Below, piece after piece: positions 7,430 to 12,844 of a DNA stretch of 12,844 bases; the stretch's first letter is position 1; each line of letters opens with the position of its first letter. The stretch is from an uncultured Chitinophagaceae bacterium (GTDB lineage: Bacteria; Bacteroidota; Bacteroidia; Chitinophagales; Chitinophagaceae). The notes beneath the pieces are model-generated. The model was not told the DNA's origin. It did not search any database and worked only from the letters and a program-made list of their open reading frames with translations. Where the stretch lies: assembly GCA_903832075.1 (NCBI GenBank), contig CAILAF010000655.1:1-12844 (forward strand), in the 5' to 3' direction. The position numbers and the translations under genes were made by a program.

Positions 7430-8333
7430 TTTTCAAAACTTCTTCAAGAGAAATTTTTGTAGCGCTAAACCAATGAATGGTTTGATCTTTTTTAAACCAA
7501 GTCAATTGCCGTTTTGCATAATGCCGCGTATTTATTTTGATGTTTTCTATCGCTTTATCGAAAGAACAATTGCCATCCATATAATTAAACAATTCATTGT
7601 AACCCACTGTTTGCAAGGCATTCAAGCGCCGATATTGATTGAGTGATTGCACTTCATCTAACAAACCATCATTTATCATTGCGTCAACACGAGTATTTAT
7701 ATTTCGATATAATTCTTCTTTTGTCAAGTTCAATCCTATCTTAACAATATTAAAATCTCTTTCTGCTTTCTTATTTTGTCTGAAATCTAAAATTGATTTT
7801 CCAGTTGCTTTAACAATTTCCAATGCACGCATTAATCGTTGAGGATTTTGTTGCTCAGCAATTTTCCAAAAAGCAAAATCTTTTTTTTCAATCTCTTGCT
7901 GCAACCAACTCAATCCATGTGTTTTGTATAGTTGAATTATTTCATTTCTTATTTTTTCCGGAACATTTGGAATATCATCCATTCCTTCACAAAAAGATTT
8001 GATATATAACCCTGTACCACCAACCATCACTGCATTTGATTGCGTTTTAAAAATTTCTTCAACGGCTTGCAATGCATACTGCTCAAAGCTTCCTGCATTT
8101 ACATCTTCCTCAATACTATGCGAATTAATAAAATAATGATGTACTTTTTTTAATTCATCATCATTTGGTTTTGCAACACCAATATTTAATTCTTTATAAC
8201 ATTGACGCGAATCAGCCGAAATAATTTTTGTATTTAATTGTTGTGCAAGCTTTATTGCAAAAGAAGTTTTACCAACGGCAGTTGGACCAACAATAATAAA
8301 AACGGTATGTTGTTTTGAATTTGAAATCTGCAA
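7419..8333 (-). CDS. miaA: tRNA dimethylallyltransferase
   Basis: Cytoplasmic enzyme (EC 2.5.1.75) that adds a dimethylallyl group to A37 of tRNAs reading UNN codons, the first step towards ms2i6A. The 304 aa show the P-loop G-P-T-A-V-G-K-T-S (16-24) and the catalytic D-S-R-Q motif (41-44). They also show I-G-V-A-K-P (51-56), G-G-T-G-L-Y-I-K (105-112), Q-x-P-Q-R-L-x-R-A-L-E (162-172), Q-T-V-G-Y-N-E (241-247) and R-H-Y-A-K-R-Q-L-T-W-F (270-280). Length is normal. The start must be the TTG at 8333: the frame is closed 15 bp upstream by the neighbour's stop and has no ATG before the P-loop. The start lies inside a 7-bp repeat array. The 3' end overlaps the convergent OmpP1-like gene by 11 bp. 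Confidence 0.96.
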   Translation of the reverse strand: MQISNSKQHTVFIIVGPTAVGKTSFAIKLAQQLNTKIISADSRQCYKELNIGVAKPNDDELKKVHHYFINSHSIEEDVNAGSFEQYALQAVEEIFKTQSNAVMVGGTGLYIKSFCEGMDDIPNVPEKIRNEIIQLYKTHGLSWLQQEIEKKDFAFWKIAEQQNPQRLMRALEIVKATGKSILDFRQNKKAERDFNIVKIGLNLTKEELYRNINTRVDAMINDGLLDEVQSLNQYRRLNALQTVGYNELFNYMDGNCSFDKAIENIKINTRHYAKRQLTWFKKDQTIHWFSATKISLEEVLKIKI

Positions 8334-8358
8334 TTTGAAATTTGAAATTTAGAAATCT
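8317..8358. repeat. Degenerate 7-bp tandem array at the miaA start
   Basis: Six consecutive 7-mers on the plus strand: GAATTTG, AAATCTG, CAATTTG, AAATTTG, AAATTTA, GAAATCT. They approximate AAATTTG. The array covers the stop codon of the upstream gene (8349-8351), the 15-bp gap and the TTG start plus first codons of miaA. Its unit differs from those of the other arrays in the window, but the period is the same as two of them. Confidence 0.6.
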
Positions 8359-8924
8359 TCTTCAGTTCCTTCTTCTCCAAAACTTTCTTCAGCATCTTCA
8401 GTTTCTTTTTCATCATCTTCTCCCCCTTCTTTTCCAAAACCTTCAGCAGCTTCTGCTAAATCATATTTCTCTTCAATATCAGTAAACTTATTTCCTAATA
8501 AACTTTTTGTTCCATATTGTTGTGGACCAATTCCTTCAGTTCTTGTAAGAGAAGGATAACTTATTTTTGGATTTTCTTCTTTACTTACATTAATCAATTC
8601 AACCAAAAAATTCCAATTTTTTTCAAAATCATATAAGTAAACAAATTTTTGATTGGTATCGCGAATCTCGCTCCCAATCAATGTTTCAGACATTATCAAT
8701 GGCGGTACAACATAAGTTTTATCATACTTTTCAAAACTTATTTCTCTGCCACGTTGCCAATTATCATTGCTTCTAAAAAAAGTTGCCTGATGTTTATTAT
8801 CAAACTCATACGATTTTAAAATCGCATAATGCAACTCTTCAAAACTTTGTGTATGCTTAATTACAATATCTCTATACACTGCATCATCTTCTTCCAAATA
8901 AATTCTAAATTTTAAAATAGCCAT
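8349..8924 (-). CDS. pRiA4b ORF-3-like (PF07929, 'IS1096 passenger TnpR-like') protein
   Basis: A 191-aa soluble protein. Residues 1-125 resemble the plasmid pRiA4b ORF-3-like domain: L-K-F-R-I-Y-L at the start, S-F-E-E-L-H-Y-A-I (27-35), the D-N-K-H-Q-A-T-F-F strand (42-50), and F-V-Y-L-Y-D-F-E-K-N-W-N-F (94-106), where many relatives have Y-D-F-G-D-x-W. A linker follows, then a very acidic tail of Glu, Asp and Gly (about 156-191) ending E-E-D-F. The domain name comes from plasmid and transposon contexts, but no mobile element is visible here. I believe this is a fixed chromosomal gene of Bacteroidota, often beside miaA. Function is unknown. It shares the reading frame of miaA, separated by its TAA and five codons. 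Confidence 0.85.
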   Translation of the reverse strand: MAILKFRIYLEEDDAVYRDIVIKHTQSFEELHYAILKSYEFDNKHQATFFRSNDNWQRGREISFEKYDKTYVVPPLIMSETLIGSEIRDTNQKFVYLYDFEKNWNFLVELINVSKEENPKISYPSLTRTEGIGPQQYGTKSLLGNKFTDIEEKYDLAEAAEGFGKEGGEDDEKETEDAEESFGEEGTEEDF

Positions 8925-8930
8925 ATAATT

Positions 8931-8965
8931 ATTTACAATTTAAGATGTATGATTTACGATTTTAT
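8931..8965. repeat. Degenerate 7-bp tandem array before the pRiA4b ORF-3-like gene
   Basis: Five 7-mers on the plus strand: ATTTACA, ATTTAAG, ATGTATG, ATTTACG, ATTTTAT, approximating ATTTACG. On the coding (minus) strand the last unit ends 6 bp before the ATG at 8924. The array lies between that start codon and the 47-bp dispersed repeat at 8978-9024, separated from the latter by an A-rich spacer of 12 bp. Confidence 0.6.
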
Positions 8966-8977
8966 TTTTTTGTACCC

Positions 8978-9024
8978 AGCTTTAGTAATTCTATTCATCA
9001 ACTGTTGTGTCACTCACTTCAACT
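8978..9024 (-). repeat. 47-bp dispersed repeat, copy A
   Basis: On the minus strand this copy begins with AGTTGAAGTGAGTGACACAA (9024-9005). The other constant blocks are GATG at element positions 26-29, GAA at 34-36 and ACTAAAGCT at 39-47. It aligns without gaps to copy B (12432-12478, plus strand) at 36 of 47 positions, and the first 20 bp are identical. Between the constant blocks the sequence differs completely. It lies in the 151-bp gap between cca and the pRiA4b ORF-3-like gene and points at the latter. The rest of that gap holds the 7-bp array and about 50 bp after cca with nothing I recognise. Confidence 0.75.
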
Positions 9025-9075
9025 TTCTGTTCTTTACGCAACAATTAGCTTATTATCAAAGAAACGAAAAACAAT

Positions 9076-10491
9076 TTAAACCGGATATAAATTCAATTCG
9101 GCTGCTTTATGCAACATAAAATCATGCGCAGCGTCATAAGAATTTGGAATTATGCCATCTAAAATAGCTTCACGAATAGCATCTTTAATAATGCCCACAT
9201 TTTTACTTGGCGTTAACCCAAATGTTTCCATAATGATTTCACCGGTAATTGGCGGTTGCCAATTCCTTATTTTATCATTCTCTTCAACTTGCTCTAATCT
9301 TTGTTGAACCAATTCAAAATTTTGTAAGTAACGTTTTACTTTCAATTTATTTTTACTGGTTATATCCGATTTGCATAAAGTCATTAAATCATCAATATCA
9401 TTCCCTGCATCAAACAATAATCTTCTGATGGCACTGTCGGTAATATTTTCTTTCGTAACACTAATCGGCCGCAAATGAAGTCCCACAAGCTTTTGCACGT
9501 ATTTCATTTTTTCATTCAATGGCAATTTCAATTTAGCAAAAATTTTAGGAACCATTCTTGCACCAACAACTTCATGCCCGTGAAATGTCCACCCATGCCC
9601 TTCTTCAAATTTTTTAGTAATTGGTTTTGCGATGTCGTGCAATAATGCGGCCCAACGCAACCAAAGATCATTACTCTGTTCACAAATATTATCTAACACT
9701 TCTAAAGTGTGATAAAAATTATCTTTATGTCCTTTACCATCCACATATTCTGCGCCATGCAAAGCCATCATCTGCGGAAAAATAATTTTCAATAATCCGC
9801 TTTTACTTAATAAATCCCAACCAATACTTGGTTTTGATGAAAGCATAATTTTATTCAACTCATCCGTTATTCTTTCTTGCGAAACAATTTTAATTCTTTC
9901 CGCATCTTTTATTATTGCCTCAAATGTTTCCTCAGCAATAACAAAATTTAATTGTGCCGCGAAACGTATGGCACGCATCATTCTCAGCGGATCATCGCTA
10001 AAAGTTTGTAAAGGCGGTAATGGTGTTTGAATGATTTTTTTTTCGATATCATTGATTCCATTAAATGGATCAATCAATGTTCCATAATCATTTTTATTTA
10101 AACTAATTGCTAATGCATTGATAGTAAAATCTCTTCTGTTTTGATCATCTTCCAAACTACCTGATTCAACTACAGGTTTACGACTATTAAAATCATAACT
10201 CTCTCTTCTGGCGCCAACAAATTCGATTTCAAACTCATCAATTTTTATTTGTGCTGTTCCAAAATTTTTAAAAAAACTAACGTTGGGTTTTGGAGAAAAT
10301 AATTTTGCAACTTCATTGGCTAATTCAATACCGTCACCTAAACAAACAATATCTGCATCTTTTGTTGCCCGCCCAATAATTTTATCACGCACAAAACCGC
10401 CAATCACAAATGCTTTAACATTCAATGTTTCAGATGCATTTGAAATTTTTTTTAAAATGAATTGTTCTTTATCGTTTAACTTAATGTGCAT
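9076..10491 (-). CDS. cca: CCA tRNA nucleotidyltransferase with HD domain
   Basis: A 471-aa class II nucleotidyltransferase (EC 2.7.7.72 family) that builds or repairs the 3'-CCA end of tRNAs. The head carries G-G-F-V-R-D (31-36) and the catalytic D-x-D (D45, D47). The R-R-D-F-T-I-N-A-L-A block (119-128) follows an E-D pair (114-115), and D-D-P-L-R-M-M-R-A-I-R-F-A-A lies at 166-179. An HD phosphohydrolase-type domain follows, with H261, L-L-H-D (283-286), H-G-H (304-306) and H-L-R-P (339-342). The metal-binding residues look intact. The sequence alone does not show whether the enzyme adds C and A or only one of them; I assume full CCA activity. ATG 10491 is 38 bp from the stop of the upstream GT9 gene, so co-transcription is likely. 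Confidence 0.95.
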   Translation of the reverse strand: MHIKLNDKEQFILKKISNASETLNVKAFVIGGFVRDKIIGRATKDADIVCLGDGIELANEVAKLFSPKPNVSFFKNFGTAQIKIDEFEIEFVGARRESYDFNSRKPVVESGSLEDDQNRRDFTINALAISLNKNDYGTLIDPFNGINDIEKKIIQTPLPPLQTFSDDPLRMMRAIRFAAQLNFVIAEETFEAIIKDAERIKIVSQERITDELNKIMLSSKPSIGWDLLSKSGLLKIIFPQMMALHGAEYVDGKGHKDNFYHTLEVLDNICEQSNDLWLRWAALLHDIAKPITKKFEEGHGWTFHGHEVVGARMVPKIFAKLKLPLNEKMKYVQKLVGLHLRPISVTKENITDSAIRRLLFDAGNDIDDLMTLCKSDITSKNKLKVKRYLQNFELVQQRLEQVEENDKIRNWQPPITGEIIMETFGLTPSKNVGIIKDAIREAILDGIIPNSYDAAHDFMLHKAAELNLYPV

Positions 10492-10510
10492 GAAGTTGCA
10501 AATATAAGTA

Positions 10511-10552
10511 ATAGACTATGGACGATTGACTATTGACCATTCTGCATTGACA
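10511..10552. repeat. Degenerate 7-bp tandem array upstream of cca
   Basis: Six 7-mers on the plus strand: ATAGACT, ATGGACG, ATTGACT, ATTGACC, ATTCTGC, ATTGACA, approximating ATTGACY. The array begins 20 bp upstream of the cca ATG and extends through the TAG stop into the last seven or so codons of the GT9 gene. The GT9 C-terminal residues are therefore partly encoded by the repeat. Confidence 0.6.
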
Positions 10553-11534
10553 GCAGTAATTGTTCATTCGTAATTTTATTGGCACAATCAAAATGATGAA
10601 GCGGGCATTCTTTTTTTCCATGCAACCCACAAGGACGACACTCTAATTTTTCTTTTACTTCAACAATAAAACTTTTATCACTTAACGGACCATAACCAAA
10701 AGAGGGCAAAGTGCTGCAATAAACAGCTGTAACAGGCGCATTAACCGCTGATGCAAAATGCATTGGCGCAGAATCATTCACAAAATTCATCATGGCATCT
10801 TTCATTAAAGCAGCCGATTGCAAAAAACTTAAATTACCTGCAAGATTAATAATATTCAAATGCGAACATTGTGATTTAATTTCTTCGCATAATTCAAAAT
10901 CATTTGGTGCGCTTAATAAATAAACAAAAACATTATCAGGCGTATCATGAATAAAAGAAATCCATTTATTAGCAGGAAATTGTTTGGTAAACCAAACCGA
11001 TGCAGGTGCCACACAAATATATTTTCCTTTTTTAAATTTTAAAACTGCTGAAAAATCATTTTCAGTTGGATATAATTTTGGTTTTGCAGCAACTGAATCA
11101 GTAAATGATTTTATCAATAAATGATTACGTTCAATTTCATGCAATGGTGGATTTTCATTACTGAAAACATGTTCTATTTTTTTTGTAAATAAAAAACTGA
11201 AGGGGTTTTTATCAAATCCAATTTTTTGTTTGGCGCCTGAAAATGCAGTCAGAAAGCCGGTTGCAGCAAACCGTTGAACATTAATTACCAGATCATATTT
11301 ATTTTTTCGAATACTGTTTAACAATTGAAACAAATGCAAATACTTATTTTTCTTTTTATCCCAAATCAATATTTTATGTAAGAAAGGATGCGCAGTAAAT
11401 AATGATTCATTTCCTTTTCTAATTAAATAATCAATCTTCGATTCAGGAAAATGCTGATGTAATTTTTCGATAATACCTGTTGCTAAAACTGCATCACCAA
11501 TAAAAGCAGTTTGAATAACCAAAACTTTTTGCAT
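10530..11534 (-). CDS. Glycosyltransferase family 9, LPS heptosyltransferase-like
   Basis: A 334-aa enzyme of the GT-B-fold family 9, which transfers ADP-activated heptose (or a related sugar) to lipopolysaccharide core at the inner face of the cytoplasmic membrane. Visible features are the N-terminal V-L-V-I-Q-T-A-F-I-G-D-A-V-L-A-T block with D14, and the central P-A-S-V-W-F-T-K-Q-F-P-A-N-K-W motif (177-191). The donor-site region is N-D-S-A-P-M-H-F-A-S-A (253-263). A cysteine set, C-R-P-C, C310 and C317, near the C terminus is typical of RfaF/WaaF-like proteins. I chose ATG 11534 over an in-frame TTG at 11540, because it gives the usual short M-x-K-V-L-V-I-Q-T start. The acceptor is unknown. 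It lies upstream of cca, with its stop inside a 7-bp repeat array. Confidence 0.9.
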   Translation of the reverse strand: MQKVLVIQTAFIGDAVLATGIIEKLHQHFPESKIDYLIRKGNESLFTAHPFLHKILIWDKKKNKYLHLFQLLNSIRKNKYDLVINVQRFAATGFLTAFSGAKQKIGFDKNPFSFLFTKKIEHVFSNENPPLHEIERNHLLIKSFTDSVAAKPKLYPTENDFSAVLKFKKGKYICVAPASVWFTKQFPANKWISFIHDTPDNVFVYLLSAPNDFELCEEIKSQCSHLNIINLAGNLSFLQSAALMKDAMMNFVNDSAPMHFASAVNAPVTAVYCSTLPSFGYGPLSDKSFIVEVKEKLECRPCGLHGKKECPLHHFDCANKITNEQLLLSMQNGQ

Positions 11535-11561
11535 ACGCAAATCTACTACAACCGCTATGAA

Positions 11562-11768
11562 TTATTCGAATTCTAATTCATTACTAAAATTCTCCCAATC
11601 GAACTCCATTAGCTTGTTAGGTTTGTGTTGAAACTGTTTTAATGATTTTCTTTTTACTTCAGCAGAATCAAAACCAGATTGCCAAAAGTGTTTATCTAAC
11701 CCATTATTAGCAATCTTAATAAATGATTTTATTTTCCCGGAAGTAGTTTCCAATATCGCCCTTTTCAT
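11562..11768 (-). CDS. Small protein of unknown function (68 aa)
   Basis: I do not recognise this protein. It is basic overall in its first two thirds (many Lys, with H-F-W at 27-29 and a K-R-K-S-L-K-Q-F stretch near 39-46). It ends acidic: M-E-F-D-W-E-N-F-S-N-E-L-E-F-E. There is no signal peptide or membrane helix. It has an ATG start and ends 27 bp before the GT9 start. It begins 81 bp after the sua5 stop, on the same strand as both, so it fits an operon. No overlapping frame gives a better candidate. It could be a real small gene or chance coding; position and composition favour real. Confidence 0.5.
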   Translation of the reverse strand: MKRAILETTSGKIKSFIKIANNGLDKHFWQSGFDSAEVKRKSLKQFQHKPNKLMEFDWENFSNELEFE

Positions 11769-11849
11769 AAAAAAAATTTTCGAAAGAGAAGGTACAACAA
11801 CATCTTCTTGTTTGCAACAAAGAATAAGGTTTTGCAGAAAAATTGATAC

Positions 11850-12422
11850 CTATTGACGAATTACTTTTACAACTCCATTATTCCATTCAATAATGGAAGA
11901 GGGATTAGCAGAAACATTTTCGTCTTGTTTGTGTTGAACCACATAATCAACTTGCGAAATAATTGTTCCGGAAATTTCTTTGAAATTAGCCGGAGCCGTC
12001 TCTCCGCCTATGTTTGCAGATGTGCTAACAATTGGTTTACCAAAATTTTTAATTAATTGTTTGCAAAATTCATCATTGCAAATTCTAATAGCAACAGAAC
12101 CATTTTTAGCAATAACATTATTCGCTAAACCAATGGCATTTTTATAAATAACCGTAGTTGGTTTTGTTGTTTGATGAAGATGATCGAAAACACGCAAATC
12201 TAATTCAGCAACATGTTCCATTATTTCGCTTGCGGATGCAACTAATACGACAAAACTTTTTTGTGCAGGACGATTTTTTAATTGAATGATTTTTTCAACT
12301 GCCGCTGCATTGGTAGCATCGCAACCAATACCCCAAATAGTATCGGTGGGATATAAAATAATACCACCGTTTTGTAAAACACGTAAACAGTTATTAATAT
12401 CGTTTTCGAAACTGATCATCAT
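11850..12422 (-). CDS. L-threonylcarbamoyladenylate synthase, Sua5/YrdC/TsaC family
   Basis: A cytoplasmic protein that makes threonylcarbamoyl-AMP from threonine, bicarbonate and ATP (EC 2.7.7.87), the precursor of t6A37 in ANN-decoding tRNAs. With the start used here it has 190 aa, the length of the single-domain YrdC/TsaC form without the Sua5 C-terminal domain. Motifs are Y-P-T-D-T-I-W-G-I-G-C-D-A near the N terminus, the K-x-R-x-x-x-K set (L-K-N-R-P-A-Q-K), S-T-S-A-N-I-G-G and P-S-S-I-I-E. The frame is open back to ATG 12464, but those 14 extra residues are encoded by the 47-bp dispersed repeat and do not belong to the family. ATG 12422 or 12419 is the likely start. It leads the minus-strand run and diverges from dapD. 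Confidence 0.93.
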   Translation of the reverse strand: MMISFENDINNCLRVLQNGGIILYPTDTIWGIGCDATNAAAVEKIIQLKNRPAQKSFVVLVASASEIMEHVAELDLRVFDHLHQTTKPTTVIYKNAIGLANNVIAKNGSVAIRICNDEFCKQLIKNFGKPIVSTSANIGGETAPANFKEISGTIISQVDYVVQHKQDENVSANPSSIIEWNNGVVKVIRQ

Positions 12423-12431
12423 TGTAAAAAT

Positions 12432-12478
12432 AGTTGAAGTGAGTGACACAAAGAACGATGCCATGAAAAACTAAAGCT
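12432..12478 (+). repeat. 47-bp dispersed repeat, copy B
   Basis: Inverted partner of copy A (8978-9024), read here on the plus strand. It has an identical 20-bp opening (12432-12451), then GATG (12457-12460), GAA (12465-12467) and ACTAAAGCT (12470-12478) at exactly the same offsets. The intervening positions differ. It lies 10 bp upstream of the likely sua5 start and points at dapD. An A-rich spacer and an 8-bp tandem array lie between it and dapD. Confidence 0.75.
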
Positions 12479-12491
12479 CAAAACATAAAAT

Positions 12492-12547
12492 ATTTGCACA
12501 TCTGTACATCTTCAAATTTGCACATTCTACTATTTGCATTTCAAACA
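12492..12547. repeat. Degenerate 8-bp tandem array upstream of dapD
   Basis: Consecutive 8-mers on the plus strand: ATTTGCAC, ATCTGTAC, ATCTTCAA, ATTTGCAC, ATTCTACT, ATTTGCAT, then a weaker TTCAAACA. They approximate ATTTGCAC. The array follows the 47-bp repeat copy B after a 13-bp spacer that ends ATAAAAT, and stops about 21 bp before the dapD ATG. The same order of parts occurs in front of the pRiA4b ORF-3-like gene. Confidence 0.6.
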
Positions 12548-12548
12548 T

Positions 12549-12556
12549 TATGTTTG
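12549..12556 (+). promoter_or_regulatory. Candidate -7 box (TAnnTTTG) for dapD
   Basis: TATGTTTG matches the Bacteroidota -7 consensus and lies 12 bp before the dapD ATG, which would make the message nearly leaderless. The nearest upstream TTTG words are 12 or 28 bp away, not the usual spacing of about 19-21 bp. This could be a chance match. Confidence 0.25.
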
Positions 12557-12568
12557 CAAAAATTTTGA

Positions 12569-12844
12569 ATGATGGAATTACAACAATTAATATTAGAAGC
12601 ATGGGGCAATCGTGAATTATTGAAAGATAAAAAATATAGTGATGCCGTACGTGCCGTTATTGAAGAAGTAGATAAAGGAAGATTAAGAACCGCATCTCCA
12701 ACAGATAATGGCTGGCTAGTAAACGAATGGGTGAAACAAGCGATACTGCTGTATTTCGGCATTCAGCAAATGCAAACATATCATTTGCCTCCGTTTGAGT
12801 TTTATGATAAAATGTTATTGAAAAAAGATTATGCATCGTTGGGT
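12569..12844 (+). CDS. dapD: Tetrahydrodipicolinate N-succinyltransferase, 5' part only
   Basis: The first 92 codons of DapD (EC 2.3.1.117), which succinylates 2,3,4,5-tetrahydrodipicolinate in the lysine/meso-diaminopimelate pathway. The visible part is the N-terminal helical domain: L-I-L-E-A-W, V-x-x-V-I-E-E-V-D-K-G-R-L-R-T-A, then W-L-V-N-E-W-V-K-Q-A-I-L-L-Y-F, and P-P-F-E-F-Y-D-K. These correspond to the E. coli segments around V-I-A-L-L-D-S-G-x-L-R-V-A and W-L-K-K-A-V-L-L-S-F. The left-handed beta-helix acyltransferase domain lies outside the window. Two in-frame ATGs (12569 and 12572) could start it, and the second gives the more usual M-E-L-Q-Q-L. The gene is intact up to the window edge. 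Confidence 0.95.
   Translation, partial: MMELQQLILEAWGNRELLKDKKYSDAVRAVIEEVDKGRLRTASPTDNGWLVNEWVKQAILLYFGIQQMQTYHLPPFEFYDKMLLKKDYASLG

Noticed and set aside
8317..8358. CRISPR-like or homopolymer-type phase-variable repeat.
   Set aside because: The units are 7 bp without spacers and are degenerate, so neither a CRISPR array nor a classic slippage tract fits. I kept it as a short-period array only.
8349..8924. A mobile element, suggested by the family label 'IS1096 passenger TnpR-like / pRiA4b ORF-3'.
   Set aside because: There is no transposase, terminal inverted repeat or target-site duplication around it. The gene lies in a housekeeping run and its composition is like its neighbours.
8968..8986. 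The minus strand reads ACTAAAGCTGGGTACAAAA, which resembles cloning-vector polylinker or recombination-site sequence.
   Set aside because: The similarity covers only about 10-12 bp. ACTAAAGCT is also present in the second copy of the native repeat at 12470-12478, and the flanks are continuous with ordinary genes, so contamination is unlikely.
11769..11849. Possible terminator hairpin around TTGTT-TGC-AACAA in the sua5 to small-protein gap.
   Set aside because: A 5-bp AT-rich stem with a 3-nt loop and no T-run is too weak to call.
12286..12474. Plus-strand 62-codon frame antisense to sua5 and running into the 47-bp repeat.
   Set aside because: It lies almost wholly opposite a well-supported gene, has no family resemblance, and ends within the repeat.
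12541..12762. Minus-strand 73-codon frame at the right end.
   Set aside because: It is antisense to dapD, whose N-terminal domain is clearly recognisable on the plus strand.

Overview
The window looks like chromosomal DNA of a Bacteroidota bacterium, most likely Chitinophagaceae or a close relative. It is strongly AT-rich and no start codon is preceded by a clear Shine-Dalgarno sequence. It carries the Bacteroidota-type prolyl-tRNA synthetase without an editing insertion, a DUF4013-like/SpoIIM/RDD membrane set, and a pRiA4b ORF-3-like gene next to miaA. I see no tRNA, rRNA, CRISPR array, insertion sequence, phage or plasmid gene.

Layout. Positions 1-1913 (minus strand) hold a tightly packed membrane operon: SpoIIM-family protein, then a six-helix DUF4013-like protein, then the first 12 codons of a further gene that leaves the window. 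An RDD-family protein (1999-2718) diverges from it. Positions 2723-5011 (minus) carry proS, then a CD225/dispanin-family protein and a DUF2752 protein. Positions 5129-7429 (plus) encode a Tyr/Ser/Gly-rich lipoprotein and an OmpP1/FadL-like outer membrane barrel. Positions 7419-12422 (minus) read sua5/tsaC-like, a 68-aa unknown, a GT9 heptosyltransferase-like enzyme, cca, a pRiA4b ORF-3-like protein and miaA. The right edge (12569-12844, plus) holds the first 92 codons of dapD, which runs off the window.

How the genes fit together. The minus-strand run is rich in tRNA maturation: t6A37 precursor synthesis (Sua5/YrdC), 3'-CCA addition (Cca) and i6A37 synthesis (MiaA), with proS nearby. The left end is an envelope or membrane-organisation module of unknown biochemical role. 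GT9, the lipoprotein and the OmpP1-like barrel are outer-membrane functions. DapD is lysine/meso-diaminopimelate biosynthesis.

The most unusual signal is in the short intergenic regions. A 47-bp sequence occurs twice in opposite orientation (8978-9024 minus; 12432-12478 plus), with 36 of 47 positions identical and no gaps. Each copy points at a start codon. Between copy and start codon lies a degenerate tandem array, of 7-bp period in one case and 8-bp in the other. Two more 7-bp arrays, without the 47-bp sequence, sit in front of cca and at the start of miaA. I read this as an undescribed or poorly described family of promoter-proximal repeats. The repeat also shows that the longest possible sua5 frame is too long at its N terminus.
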